A DNA stretch of 64,000 nt from Chryseosolibacter histidinae (GCF_018598225.1 NZ_JAHESF010000016.1:62001-126000); one strand, 5' to 3'. Counted from the stretch's first letter, positions 1-9,250 are shown. The notes: generated by a model not told the origin, from the letters alone. Made by a program: numbers and translations.

Positions 1-227
1 AATGAAGGGTTGATGATCTTCTCGGCATAAACGATGGGGTGCCCCTTGGTTTCGCAGATCTCAACCTTGTCTACACCGGCGGTGGCAAGTTTTTCTTTCA
101 CAAATTCAGCGGCCTTGCGTACGTCGCCTTTGTGCCGGCTGTCAGCGCTCACAGAGGGGATCCTGAGCCAGTCGAAAAGCTCTGCGAGAAACCGGTCTTT
201 ATTTCCGTTGATATATTCTTTTACCAT
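1..227 (-). CDS. M20-family peptidase/dipeptidase, N-terminal fragment
   Basis: The first 75 residues of a minus-strand gene that runs off the left edge. The start is ATG at 225-227. The visible N-terminus (IPSVSADSRHKGDVRKAAEF, then a KLATAGVDKVE helix-strand) has the typical opening of cytosolic M20 metallopeptidases: the IPSVS motif and a helix carrying xxAAxFVKEKL. The zinc ligands of this family lie further downstream and are outside the window, so activity cannot be judged. The family hydrolyses dipeptides or N-acyl amino acids. No signal peptide is seen. Confidence 0.75.
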   Translation of the reverse strand, partial: MVKEYINGNKDRFLAELFDWLRIPSVSADSRHKGDVRKAAEFVKEKLATAGVDKVEICETKGHPIVYAEKIINPS

Positions 228-314
228 AGGTTAATGAGTTGCCCGCAAATTAAGGATTGAAGGGTAGTCACGCAAAGTGAGCACAGGAAATAACGCCGGG
301 CGTGGTAGTATTTT

Positions 315-3300
315 TCAGAAGCCGTCGCTCTCGTCTTTTTTCTTTTCTTCTGTTTTCTTCTTTTCAACGGCCGGACCAGGCTCGCTGAGGCTATAGGGAA
401 CCTCTATGCCGTAGTATTCTTTTCTGAAGCGGTTCACATACGTAAGCACCTCGTCTTCTGTGCCTGGAATGAACGCCACTTCACCGATCTTCACTTTTCC
501 GGCATTGGTCTTTTTGGAGATAACGTTGTTCATATCCTGGTTAGAAGAATGGATGATGAGCCGGTTGTCTTCAAAGCCGAAGTAGTACCACGCCTCGGGT
601 GAAGCCTTGATGAACAGGTGGAATACCGGGGCACCATCTGTTGTCTTTTTCACCTCCATGAATCCCTCGAACCCGCCGTTGATATCGTTTCTGCCAATGT
701 TGGAGATGCCGATGTTTCCCTCGCTGTAAAAAGCCTTGTGTTTGGCAGACCATTTCATGTTCACATCCGCGATGGTAAGGGGTTTTACCAGTGGCGCCAT
801 GGTTGTGAGGGGAATATATCCCTGCAGGCTCTTCTGCTCATAGTCTTTGGCTATACGCTCGCCCACAATATCAGAGATCTTGTACAGCAGCTCCGTCTGG
901 TCACCGAGCCCTTCAGTGGCACCTTCATTTTTGATCACATCCTGGAGATTGCGAGCCATGTAGTCGAAGGCGGTAGAAGGCGCATCCGTATCTAACAGCA
1001 CCATGGTGTTCATGCGGATCTCGTTGGTCTGAAAGCTGCCCGACCCGATGGCGGTGGCCGTGATGTTGAAGTTCTTGGCACCCTGGAACAGGTTGACAGG
1101 CCCTTCAAAACGCACCTGCATGGTCTCATCGTTATAGGCAAAAACCTTTCCCGAGAGCTTGTTGCCAGCTGCTTTGTCGCGGTCTTCTATCTTGTATTCT
1201 TTCGATTCTGTGTCGTAGAATAAAGTGCCCTGTGGTTCAAAGAAATTGTCGTCGTCATCATTCTTCTTGTTGTTCAGGAAGGTGATGTAGAGGTCGTTAT
1301 CTGTCGAGCCAAAATGCAGGCCGGCTGTGGCACGTTTACCTTCTTCTGTCACCGCGGTGGCGAAGTCGATGTTCACATCGGTCTCATCACCGGTCTGGTC
1401 ATACTTGATCCACGTGTTGTAGTTCTTGATCTTCTGGATGGCGAGCTTGACGTAACCCGTCAGCTGCAAGGCCGGCCGTGTTGCATACATGGTCATGTCG
1501 CCCTTGTAATACATGCCCGCGCCGAGCACCAGGCTTTCTTTCTCTGTTACGGAGCCGGTGGCAACGGTCTGCATGGTGGCGGCCGATTTTTTGCGCTGCG
1601 ACCTTTTAGAACCTTCTGTTTCGGTTACCGGCTCGAGGTGGAAGTTCGTCATTTTAACGGCGAACGTGTCACTGAGGAAGTTCACATACTGGTAGGTTGC
1701 GTAGCCGCTGAATTCCTTTCGCGATATGATATCCACCACACCCTCGGTAAGGCGGTGATAACCATTGAGCGTATCCACAATGATGGTGGTGTTCTTCAGC
1801 GTTCCGATCCGCGCGTTCTCGAGGATGAGCACTTCGTTGTTCTCAGGGGTAATGCGGGCGTCGGCAACAATAATGTCAGGGATGCCCATCACCTTCAGCT
1901 GCTGGGTTTTCAGGTCGTACTCTGCCTTCTCTGCATTGAACCGCAGCGAGTCCAGGTCTTTGCGCGTAGTGTAGAAGTAAGATTCCTCGATGGGTACATC
2001 GGGGTCTTTGCTCATGGTGATCTTCTGCTCGTCAAGATCCCAGCGCATCTTGGGGATGGAGGTTTTGAACTGCGCATAGGGGAAGTCGATAGCGGCAACA
2101 CCGGCGATCTCCGGACTGATATCGGCGTAGTTTTCCAGCAGGTTGAACTTGAGGCGAATGTCGTTACCGGCAAGCAGGTTCTTGTTCGGGTCGTCAGACT
2201 TTACCTTGAACCGGGCATGGCGCGCGCTGAAATCGTCAGAGGTAAAATTCATGGTGCGCGAAACGAGCTCGGTACCGCGGGTCTCGAGCTTGCCGGCGCC
2301 GGCCACACCGTTTTTGGAGATGGTCAGCGTTCCCTGCATCTGGGCCGTGGAGTCGTAAAAATTGAAAGGCGCCTTCAGGTTCTTTAGTCGCATCATATCC
2401 TGCTTTGGATACCACTTCATGTCATAGTCAGGAAGTGACGCCTGCGGGAATTTCGCATTGCCGAATTGCTGCTTCGAGATCCTGGCCCGGTTACCACGCG
2501 TGATCACCGAATCGGGATAAAAAATAAAATCGTTGGAGGATACGCTCACGGCCAGGTAATCGATCTCGCCCACACCGCGCAGGCCACGGTTATCCATGGT
2601 GAGCACACCATTCATATTGCCGTCGCCTTTGTACATCTGGTAGCCAGGCCGTGGGATGGCGTGCTCGAAGCCGAGCGATTTGTCGAGCTGGGTGCGCAGC
2701 ATCTCCTTGAAGTTGGGAAACATGCCACTCGATACGAACGTACCATCGAAGTTGATGGAAGCCGGGTCAGCATCGTTCAAACTGTCGAGCTTGAAGGGCG
2801 GCACTACAAAGAACATGGATCGATCGTAAACACCGCCGAGCACTTCGTTCCTGTCAAAGTAGATCACGCCACCGGTGCTGGCATCGAGCCTGGGATAGTT
2901 GGGGATCTTTACCTTCCCTGATTTATTGTTGGCCCTGCTGATGAACAACGTACCTGACGATTTGGAGATGTCACCCAATCCGCCCGCAGCGGCTGCCGTT
3001 GAGTCAGCGCCCACCATCGAGTTGTTCACCTTGCGCCTGATCTCCTGGCCCCGCGCATTCTTTTCCGTAAGGTAAAAGTTGATGGAGTCGATCTTGTCGA
3101 GGTCGATGTAAAAGCTGTCGTACTTCAGTGTGAAGCCTTTGCCGCTGATCTCGAAGTTTCCGGCCGTAACGGTGCCGTTGAATTTCATGTCGCGATTCTG
3201 CAGCAACGTGATCACACTGCTGTCGGGTTTGATCCTCACGTTCAGCGAGTCACTGATGTTGAACTCATCCACACCCCGTACCGTCATGTAACCTTTCGAA

Positions 3301-5105
3301 AAGTTGATGGTGGCGTTGGCGCTGCTATCGATCACCGAGTGGATCTTGAGGTTGTCATAATCCATCTCGCCTTTATAAGCCCGGTAAAGTGAAATGGCTT
3401 TTTGTTTCACCTGCACCTTGTCCGTCTGCGGATCGTAGTTGATCATACCCTTCTGGGCGAGGAAGCTCACGGCCGATTTTATTTCAGGAATGCTCTTGCC
3501 CGAAGATTGGGCAAGGTCAGCTGAATAGAACTCGCGCATCCCGGTTTTCTGCGAGTAGTTGACCACCAGCGTAAGCGGATGAAAATTGAAGCCGGTACCT
3601 TTCAGCAGGCGGTAATCTTCGATGTCGTAAAAATCGATGGACTCGATGATGACCGGAACGATCTTCCGCCCTCCGTCGGTGCGCACGTCCATACTGTCTG
3701 ACTGCAGGTTCCAGCGGATGACATCGGCTGTAAAATCGATATTGAAAAAAGACGATGCATACGGAGCGTTGCGCATGTCGCCCTTGTCTTTCATCAGCAG
3801 CAGCTGCTGGGTACTATCGTTGCCAAACGAATATTTCATTCTGATGCTGGAATGGACAATGGAATCGTTGCCCTGCAGGATGCGCACACTGGCTCTCTGG
3901 GCGCCGACAGCTTTTGGCATGAAGACGAAGTTTGCCGATTGTGCTGTGAATTTCTTTTCGTTGTTGTGATAAACTTCGATGGTGGCATTCTGGCCCGTGA
4001 CCGAGCTGCCGGAGATCCTGTTACCGGTGAGTGAGAAACCTCCCCTGTATTTCAGGTTTTCGTCTGCCAGCCCGTTGATCTCCAGGTCGCTCTGATAGGA
4101 TTTGAACCGGGGATAGGTGGAGGCAACGGAATCTTTTCTGGGCTGTGACTTGAACTCGAACGTTCCGGCTATGACGCCAGGTGTTTTGCCTGTGTAGTTG
4201 AACCTGACGATGTCGGCTTTCAGGTCGGGTTTGCTGACGTTGAAATTATACGCGGTGAAATTGCAGTACACCGAGTCGGGGCTCAGCAATGCGGGGCTCC
4301 AGTCGAAGCTGCCACCTTCTCCTACAAAAACATTCGTGGTCAGCGAGAGCGTGCCCTTTGAATCCTTGAGGAACACCGAATCGTACGGTGTTACAAAGTT
4401 CATGGTGAGCTTGCTGAATTTGATCACGGGGCCATCGATGTACGGTTGTGGCGCCGGCGTCATCCAGCTGGGCATGATCTCCTGGGCTGTGGTATCGCTG
4501 TAAGATGCGTCTTGCGTGGGCATCGTTTCAGTTTCCGATGAGGCATCGGGCAATGGCTCGGTCTGCTGTTGTGACGTTGTATCGTACATGCTGATCAGCG
4601 GCGCCGGTTCTATGTAGTCGAATGAATAGCTATCGTCTTTCGAATAAAGCCTGAACGGTTTTTCATAGTGCAGCGCGTGGTACTGGAAGAAGGTGCGGCT
4701 GATGGCAAAAAAGTTAAGCGCTTTTGCGGTCGGTTGCTGGTTGATGACCTTGCCCGCAACGGTGAGGTATTTCGACAGGGTCTGGGCATCGGCGCGCTCA
4801 ACGTTGATGGCGTTGACGATGGCACCGAAATAATGGACGATGTGTGGGTTGAGCGGAAATTTTTTCCTTCGCATCAGATAGGTCTGCTTCCGGATCATCT
4901 GCTGCTGGTCGAGGCCAAGGCTTGCCCAGACGCTGGCAAAACCGCTTCCGATCACAGAAGCATCCACCTTTCGGGTGTTTTCAAGCACAATGAGCACGCT
5001 GTCAGGGAAATTCAATGGCGGCGCCGCACTGCTGTTGCCCTGTCCCCGGCAAAGACTGGTTGCCAGAATGACCGCTAGAAAGGAATATAAGGGAACCTTC
5101 TTCAC
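315..5105 (-). CDS. very large secreted protein of unknown function (about 1596 aa)
   Basis: I do not recognise a named family. I chose the GTG at 5103-5105 because it places a clean signal peptide first (VKKVPLYSFLAVILATSLCR, then QG). An ATG at 5183 would add 26 unlikely residues. The N-terminal 150 residues are helical. An acidic, Ser/Thr/Gln-rich linker follows (around residues 180-215), and then about 1300 residues of beta-strand-like sequence with recurring patterns of the type 'G.L......G.G.....G.....', suggesting a long beta-rich, possibly solenoidal surface protein. The C-terminus is a Lys/Glu-rich tail ending DESDGF, without a recognisable type IX secretion signal. Large proteins of this sort are conserved across Cytophagales as hypothetical proteins. 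Function is unknown; a periplasmic or outer-membrane location is inferred. Confidence 0.8.
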   Translation of the reverse strand: MKKVPLYSFLAVILATSLCRGQGNSSAAPPLNFPDSVLIVLENTRKVDASVIGSGFASVWASLGLDQQQMIRKQTYLMRRKKFPLNPHIVHYFGAIVNAINVERADAQTLSKYLTVAGKVINQQPTAKALNFFAISRTFFQYHALHYEKPFRLYSKDDSYSFDYIEPAPLISMYDTTSQQQTEPLPDASSETETMPTQDASYSDTTAQEIMPSWMTPAPQPYIDGPVIKFSKLTMNFVTPYDSVFLKDSKGTLSLTTNVFVGEGGSFDWSPALLSPDSVYCNFTAYNFNVSKPDLKADIVRFNYTGKTPGVIAGTFEFKSQPRKDSVASTYPRFKSYQSDLEINGLADENLKYRGGFSLTGNRISGSSVTGQNATIEVYHNNEKKFTAQSANFVFMPKAVGAQRASVRILQGNDSIVHSSIRMKYSFGNDSTQQLLLMKDKGDMRNAPYASSFFNIDFTADVIRWNLQSDSMDVRTDGGRKIVPVIIESIDFYDIEDYRLLKGTGFNFHPLTLVVNYSQKTGMREFYSADLAQSSGKSIPEIKSAVSFLAQKGMINYDPQTDKVQVKQKAISLYRAYKGEMDYDNLKIHSVIDSSANATINFSKGYMTVRGVDEFNISDSLNVRIKPDSSVITLLQNRDMKFNGTVTAGNFEISGKGFTLKYDSFYIDLDKIDSINFYLTEKNARGQEIRRKVNNSMVGADSTAAAAGGLGDISKSSGTLFISRANNKSGKVKIPNYPRLDASTGGVIYFDRNEVLGGVYDRSMFFVVPPFKLDSLNDADPASINFDGTFVSSGMFPNFKEMLRTQLDKSLGFEHAIPRPGYQMYKGDGNMNGVLTMDNRGLRGVGEIDYLAVSVSSNDFIFYPDSVITRGNRARISKQQFGNAKFPQASLPDYDMKWYPKQDMMRLKNLKAPFNFYDSTAQMQGTLTISKNGVAGAGKLETRGTELVSRTMNFTSDDFSARHARFKVKSDDPNKNLLAGNDIRLKFNLLENYADISPEIAGVAAIDFPYAQFKTSIPKMRWDLDEQKITMSKDPDVPIEESYFYTTRKDLDSLRFNAEKAEYDLKTQQLKVMGIPDIIVADARITPENNEVLILENARIGTLKNTTIIVDTLNGYHRLTEGVVDIISRKEFSGYATYQYVNFLSDTFAVKMTNFHLEPVTETEGSKRSQRKKSAATMQTVATGSVTEKESLVLGAGMYYKGDMTMYATRPALQLTGYVKLAIQKIKNYNTWIKYDQTGDETDVNIDFATAVTEEGKRATAGLHFGSTDNDLYITFLNNKKNDDDDNFFEPQGTLFYDTESKEYKIEDRDKAAGNKLSGKVFAYNDETMQVRFEGPVNLFQGAKNFNITATAIGSGSFQTNEIRMNTMVLLDTDAPSTAFDYMARNLQDVIKNEGATEGLGDQTELLYKISDIVGERIAKDYEQKSLQGYIPLTTMAPLVKPLTIADVNMKWSAKHKAFYSEGNIGISNIGRNDINGGFEGFMEVKKTTDGAPVFHLFIKASPEAWYYFGFEDNRLIIHSSNQDMNNVISKKTNAGKVKIGEVAFIPGTEDEVLTYVNRFRKEYYGIEVPYSLSEPGPAVEKKKTEEKKKDESDGF

Positions 5106-5208
5106 CTGTTCAAAACCTGAAATTCGCAAATAAACACCAAATAAGCTAAAGAGTTGACAACTTGCACCCGCAGATAACATCAACGTTTTACCGGAAAGTT
5201 AATTTTAT

Positions 5209-5421
5209 TCACTGGCGTGCTTTATTGATCAGCAAAAGCACAAGGGAGATGAGGATGCTGATCAGAATGCTGGAGGCCAGGGGAAAGTAGAACTGGTAAT
5301 TTTTTCCTTCGATGCGAATGTCGCCCGGCAGCCTGCCCAAAAATGGGATCTTACCTGAAAACTGGATGATCAGCCCCAGCAGGAGCAGAATAATTCCGCT
5401 AATTATGAGAAATTTGCCCAT
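5209..5421 (-). CDS. DUF2905 family small membrane protein
   Basis: A 70-residue protein with two hydrophobic segments (about residues 3-22 and 46-65) around a conserved loop containing FLGRLPGDIRIEG, the signature of DUF2905. The molecular role is unknown. The ATG at 5421 was preferred to one three codons upstream (5430) because the family starts MGKxLI. Its start codon lies only 18 bp from that of the divergent methylase gene. An exact Bacteroidota -7 box (TACCTTTG on the minus strand, 5448-5455) sits 27 bp upstream, inside the neighbouring reading frame. Confidence 0.85.
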   Translation of the reverse strand: MGKFLIISGIILLLLGLIIQFSGKIPFLGRLPGDIRIEGKNYQFYFPLASSILISILISLVLLLINKARQ

Positions 5422-5439
5422 ATTCAACATACCTGTAGC

Positions 5440-6153
5440 ATGCCTAACAAAGGTAGATTGTTTTTGATTCCGAATGTCATCGCCGAGCACACGCACGACC
5501 AGGTACTGACCCTTCAGGTAAAAAAAATACTCCCCGGCATCCGTTATTTCCTTGCGGAGGATGTTCGAACCGCCCGGCGTTACCTCAGCAGCCTGAAGAT
5601 CTATGAATCCATCGAAGCCCTTCAGTTCTCGGTGCTTGACAAGGATACCAAAGAAGCGGAAGTGGCAGCGCTTTTCGCGCCGGTCTTTGAAGGCCATGAT
5701 GTGGGTGTGATCTCCGAATCAGGCTGCCCCGGTGTGGCTGATCCTGGCGCGCTGGCAGTGAAATTTGCACACCGCCATGAGGTGAAGGTAATACCCCTGG
5801 TGGGACCGTCTTCCATACTGCTGGCCCTGATGGCATCGGGGCTCAATGGCCAGAAGTTCTCCTTTCACGGCTATCTGCCCATCGAAGGAAAGGAAGCCAT
5901 AAAGAATATCCGTGAGCTGGAGAAAGAATCGGGTGCGAAGAACCAAACGCAGATCTTCATAGAGACCCCTTACCGGAACAATGCCATCTTGCAGAACCTT
6001 GTTAAGAACCTGTCTGGCGATACAGACCTGTGTGTTGCCCTTGACCTGACGGGCGATGCTGAATTTATTGCTACCCGAAAAGTGAAAGCCTGGCGCGCGC
6101 AAACAATTGAATTGCCGAAAAAACCAGCCGTTTTTTTATTTCTTGCCCAGTAG
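5440..6153 (+). CDS. SAM-dependent tetrapyrrole-methylase-fold protein (short RsmI-like)
   Basis: 237 residues with the tetrapyrrole/RsmI methylase fold: SESGCPGVADPGA at about residues 92-104, a VGPSSILLALMASGL segment at 121-135, and a FIETPYRNN motif at about 168. Full RsmI (16S rRNA C1402 2'-O-methyltransferase) is about 280 aa and opens with a GTLYVVATPIGN-type strand. Here the opening is GRLFLIPNVIAEH, and the C-terminal part is short. Bacteroidota often carry such a short paralogue as well as true RsmI, so the substrate is uncertain. It starts 18 bp from the divergent DUF2905 gene; no exact -7 box was found for it. Confidence 0.75.
   Translation: MPNKGRLFLIPNVIAEHTHDQVLTLQVKKILPGIRYFLAEDVRTARRYLSSLKIYESIEALQFSVLDKDTKEAEVAALFAPVFEGHDVGVISESGCPGVADPGALAVKFAHRHEVKVIPLVGPSSILLALMASGLNGQKFSFHGYLPIEGKEAIKNIRELEKESGAKNQTQIFIETPYRNNAILQNLVKNLSGDTDLCVALDLTGDAEFIATRKVKAWRAQTIELPKKPAVFLFLAQ
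5448..5455 (-). promoter_or_regulatory. -7 box for the DUF2905 gene
   Basis: The minus strand reads TACCTTTG, an exact TAnnTTTG match, 27 bp upstream of the DUF2905 ATG. It lies inside the first codons of the divergent methylase gene. Confidence 0.5.
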
Positions 6154-6186
6154 GCTCAATTAGTTTTTTCGTTATCCCAATTCCTC

Positions 6187-6194
6187 TAAATTTG
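6187..6194 (+). promoter_or_regulatory. metK promoter -7 box
   Basis: TAAATTTG matches TAnnTTTG exactly, 32 bp before the metK ATG. The -33 region is only a T-run (about 6163-6169). No SAM-riboswitch-like structure is visible in the 72-bp intergenic space. Confidence 0.55.
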
Positions 6195-6225
6195 CCCCCT
6201 AAAATTTAAATTTAAAGAACTCACT

Positions 6226-7482
6226 ATGCCTTATCTATTTACCTCGGAGTCAGTATCCGAAGGCCACCCCGACAAAGTTGCCGACCAGATATCAGATGCG
6301 CTGATTGACTACTTTTTGGCTTATGACGCCGAATCGAAAGTAGCTTGTGAAACCCTGGTAACTACCGGGCAGGTGGTGTTGGCAGGTGAAGTAAAATCAC
6401 AAGCTTATCTGGATGTTCAGGATATCGCCCGCGAGGTGATCCGTAAAATAGGCTACACCAAAAGTGAGTACATGTTTGAGGCAAACTCATGTGGTATTTT
6501 ATCCGCAATCCACGAGCAGTCTCCCGACATCAACCAGGGTGTTGAAAGGAAAAAGAAAGAAGATCAGGGCGCGGGAGATCAGGGCATGATGTTCGGTTAC
6601 GCTACCAATGAAACAGACAACTACATGCCTTTACCGCTCGACCTCGCGCATTTACTGCTGCGCGAACTGGCGGCCATCCGCAGAGAAGGTAAAGTGATGA
6701 CCTACCTCAGGCCCGATGCCAAGTCGCAGGTTACCATTGAATACAGCGATGACAACAGGCCTGTACGGATCGATACCATTGTGATCTCTACCCAGCACGA
6801 CGATTTTGCAAAAGATGCCGTGATGCTGAAGCAGATCAAAGACGATGTGATCAACGTAGTGGTGCCCCGCATCAAAAAGAAACTTCCCAAGAGAGTTCAG
6901 AACCTTTTCGGAACAGATATCAAGTATCACGTGAACCCCACTGGAAAGTTTGTGATCGGCGGTCCTCATGGCGACACAGGGTTAACCGGAAGGAAGATCA
7001 TCGTTGACACATACGGTGGAAAAGGTGCGCACGGTGGCGGTGCATTCTCCGGAAAAGATCCTTCGAAAGTAGACCGTTCAGCAGCGTATGCTACAAGGCA
7101 CATCGCCAAAAACCTGGTTGCTGCCGGGCTTTGCGATGAAGTTCTTGTTCAGGTTGCCTATGCCATCGGTGTTGCCAAGCCCGTTGGTTTGTATGTGAAC
7201 ACATTCGGCACATCAAAAGTGAAGCTCAACGATGGCGAGATCGCACGCAAGGTGGAAAAGATCTTCGACATGCGTCCTTATTTCATCGAGCAGCGCTTCA
7301 ACCTGAGAACTCCCATCTACTCTGAGACCGCTGCCTATGGTCACATGGGCCGTGAGCCCAAAGTAGTTGAGAAGATCTTCAACAAAGGAAAGAAGTCCGA
7401 GCTGAAGGTGAAGGTAGAGCTCTTCCCCTGGGAAAAGCTTGACCACGTAGACCAGGTTAAAAAAGCTTTCGGATTACAATAA
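6226..7482 (+). CDS. metK: S-adenosylmethionine synthetase
   Basis: Makes SAM from methionine and ATP in the cytosol. 418 residues, slightly longer than the E. coli enzyme, as is common in Bacteroidota. Signatures: [18 protein letters not shown] at residues 11-28 (His14 and Asp16 type catalytic and Mg ligands), [12 protein letters not shown] near residue 120 and the [16 protein letters not shown] loop near residue 270. It is monocistronic, with its own -7 box and a bidirectional terminator immediately downstream. Confidence 0.97.
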   Translation: MPYLFTSESVSEGHPDKVADQISDALIDYFLAYDAESKVACETLVTTGQVVLAGEVKSQAYLDVQDIAREVIRKIGYTKSEYMFEANSCGILSAIHEQSPDINQGVERKKKEDQGAGDQGMMFGYATNETDNYMPLPLDLAHLLLRELAAIRREGKVMTYLRPDAKSQVTIEYSDDNRPVRIDTIVISTQHDDFAKDAVMLKQIKDDVINVVVPRIKKKLPKRVQNLFGTDIKYHVNPTGKFVIGGPHGDTGLTGRKIIVDTYGGKGAHGGGAFSGKDPSKVDRSAAYATRHIAKNLVAAGLCDEVLVQVAYAIGVAKPVGLYVNTFGTSKVKLNDGEIARKVEKIFDMRPYFIEQRFNLRTPIYSETAAYGHMGREPKVVEKIFNKGKKSELKVKVELFPWEKLDHVDQVKKAFGLQ

Positions 7483-7485
7483 AAA

Positions 7486-7514
7486 AAGAAGGGCTCCCAA
7501 TCGGAGCCCTTCTT
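7486..7514. terminator. bidirectional terminator between metK and hpf
   Basis: A 12-bp perfect stem (arms 7486-7497 and 7503-7514) with loop CAATC. The stem begins with A-rich and ends with T-rich sequence, so it can serve both convergent genes. Confidence 0.85.
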
Positions 7515-7523
7515 TTATCAGTT

Positions 7524-7543
7524 CCTCCAGCTTAAGCTGGAGG
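7524..7543. repeat. 20-bp perfect palindrome
   Basis: A fully self-complementary 20-mer (half-site CCTCCAGCTT) sits between the metK terminator and the hpf stop codon. It has no loop and no T-tract, so it is not a second intrinsic terminator. It could be a REP-like extragenic palindrome or a dimeric protein site. Confidence 0.6.
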
Positions 7544-7553
7544 CTATTCGCTG

Positions 7554-7856
7554 TTATACCCTTCCGTTACGGATCTTCGTCTTAAATTTTTTCAGTTGCA
7601 TGCGCAGGGCTGTGGTAGCCTGATCTGCCGCCGCCTCGAAAGAACGCGCCTTTTCAGTCGCGAAAAGCTGATTGCCTGGCAAGTTTAGCTTGATCTCAAC
7701 AGTTTTGTTTTCAACACCCTCATTGTTCAGGCGAAGAAACACCTCTCCATCCACTAACCGGTCATAGAACGTCTCGAGCTTGTCAATCTTGCGTTGAATA
7801 AAATCAACCAGCTTGCGATCAGCATCAAAGTGGATCGAATGAACTTGCAGCTTCAT
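7554..7856 (-). CDS. hpf: HPF/RaiA-family ribosome hibernation factor
   Basis: A 100-residue short-form hibernation-promoting factor: N-terminal MKLQVHSIHFDAD strand, the LxxFIQRKIDKLETF helix and a C-terminal helix with AADQATTALRMQLKKFK. It binds the 30S A/P-site region and promotes ribosome inactivation in stationary phase. The start ATG at 7854-7856 fits the family; an upstream in-frame ATG at 7883 would add nine hydrophobic residues and is disfavoured. It lies downstream of the Xer gene on the same strand, a common Bacteroidota order (rpsU, xer, hpf). Confidence 0.9.
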   Translation of the reverse strand: MKLQVHSIHFDADRKLVDFIQRKIDKLETFYDRLVDGEVFLRLNNEGVENKTVEIKLNLPGNQLFATEKARSFEAAADQATTALRMQLKKFKTKIRNGRV

Positions 7857-7967
7857 AATGGTAAAAAAATTTAAGTTAAACATAAACTAACGCGGCTTGT
7901 TTAAAGACTGGCCGCAGAAAGTCGGGAAGTAAAATTTACATCATATCACTGGGTGTTGGTTTGTGTT

Positions 7968-8876
7968 TTATGCTTTGGGATGAGCCTGGTCAAAAACCTT
8001 TTTGAGCTTCTCCATGGAGTTGTGGGTGTATACCTGGGTGGCGGCAAGGCTTGCGTGACCGAGCAGATCTTTTACCGCGTTGATCTCTGCGCCCTGGTTG
8101 AGCAAATGTGTGGCGAAAGTATGCCGCAATACGTGGGGACTTCGTTTGTCAACAGTAGTATTTTCATCGAGGTATTTTTTAACCATTTTATAAACCATCA
8201 TCGGGTAACAGCGCTCACCTTTATCGGTCACAAAAAAAAGCCCATGTCCTTTTTTCTCCACCATTTTATCCCGTTCGAGACGATACGCTTTTATAATAGG
8301 AACGATACCGGAGCCAAAAGGGATTACCCTTTCCTTATTTCTTTTTCCCAGCACTTTGATGGTGTTGTTTCTCAGGTCGACATACTCATCGCGAAGCTGG
8401 AGAAGCTCGGAAAGGCGCATACCGGTGGCGTAGAACATTTCCAGCATCAGCTTGTTCCGGTAACCTTCGAGCGTATTGTCAAACGGCTGCTTCGGCTGGT
8501 CCAGAAGTGCCTGGATCTCTGATTCTTTGATAAAGCTGGGAAGTTTCTTTTTCGCCTTCAGCACCCTGATCTTCAGCATCGGGTCTTTGGAGATCACTTC
8601 CTGCCTGAGCAGAAATTTATAGAAGGAGCGGAGGGAGGCGATCTTGCGGTTCACTGAGGTTGGCTCCATCCCGGCTTCCACCAGGCTGACGATCCATGCC
8701 CTGACAAGGCCGTAGTCGGCATTCTCAAGGTTGTTCTCAGGATAATTGTTTTGAATGAAGTGCTGGAACTGGCTCAGGTCGTTCTCATACGCCAGTACGG
8801 TGTGGGGGCTAACACGTTTCTCGAACCGGATATATTTCAGGAAGGAATCTGTCATGCCACTATGCTTACCCGACAA
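7968..8876 (-). CDS. tyrosine recombinase XerC/XerD
   Basis: 302 residues. The N-terminal SAM-like core-binding domain covers about 10-95 and the catalytic domain 115-300. The active-site set is present: R154 (TGMRLSELL), H248 and R251 (HVLRHTFATHLL), H274 (LLGHASLAATQVYTH) and nucleophile Y283. It resolves chromosome dimers at dif with a partner Xer protein and FtsK. An in-frame ATG seven codons downstream (8855) could be the true start. It lies between a terminator serving rpsU and the hpf gene. Confidence 0.92.
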   Translation of the reverse strand: MSGKHSGMTDSFLKYIRFEKRVSPHTVLAYENDLSQFQHFIQNNYPENNLENADYGLVRAWIVSLVEAGMEPTSVNRKIASLRSFYKFLLRQEVISKDPMLKIRVLKAKKKLPSFIKESEIQALLDQPKQPFDNTLEGYRNKLMLEMFYATGMRLSELLQLRDEYVDLRNNTIKVLGKRNKERVIPFGSGIVPIIKAYRLERDKMVEKKGHGLFFVTDKGERCYPMMVYKMVKKYLDENTTVDKRSPHVLRHTFATHLLNQGAEINAVKDLLGHASLAATQVYTHNSMEKLKKVFDQAHPKA

Positions 8877-8896
8877 CTAGACTATAGTAGCAATGT

Positions 8897-8934
8897 AAAA
8901 AAATAATCCCCTCAAGAAAATATCTTCAGGGGAT
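8897..8934 (-). terminator. rpsU terminator (minus strand)
   Basis: A stem of ATCCCCT (8906-8912) with its complement (8928-8934), extended by four more pairs after one mismatch, followed on the minus strand by a T-run (8897-8903). It would separate rpsU transcription from the xer-hpf genes. Confidence 0.75.
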
Positions 8935-9037
8935 ATGTTGATGGAATGCGTATAAAATGTGGATAAATGCAGAAAATGCACTTCCACAATCAACAAAAAG
9001 GCTTGTTTTTTAGAACCGGCTTGAACCCGGCCGGAGA

Positions 9038-9232
9038 TTAACCGTTCTCCTGGTTTCTTTGCTGTTCCCTGTAAGCAGCCCTGATGATTTCATTCCTGCG
9101 GCTTACGGAAGGCTTCTCGAACGCTGTTCTGGAGCGCAATTCCTTCAAAATACCCGTTTTTTCAAACTTCTTCTTAAAGCGCTTCAGAGCCTTATCGATA
9201 GACTCATTTTCTTTTACATTAACGATGATCAT
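9038..9232 (-). CDS. rpsU: 30S ribosomal protein S21
   Basis: 64 residues, the normal bS21 length, with the N-terminal strand MIIVNVKENESIDKAL, the KRFKKKFEKTGIL helix and a basic tail (RRNEIIRAAYREQQR). bS21 joins late in 30S assembly near the anti-Shine-Dalgarno region. It has an exact -7 box on the minus strand at 9251-9258 and its own terminator. Confidence 0.96.
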   Translation of the reverse strand: MIIVNVKENESIDKALKRFKKKFEKTGILKELRSRTAFEKPSVSRRNEIIRAAYREQQRNQENG

Positions 9233-9250
9233 AATTTTTTCTTAGGGCTG

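Noticed and set aside
1314-2387. 357-codon open frame on the plus strand inside the large secreted gene
   Set aside because: It lies antisense to the continuous 1596-aa frame, and its translation is of odd His/Gly/Val-rich composition without any family resemblance. It is a shadow frame.
6154-6225. possible SAM riboswitch before metK
   Set aside because: The 72-bp region is AT-rich with a TAnnTTTG box; no paired helices or conserved SAM-riboswitch sequence could be found.
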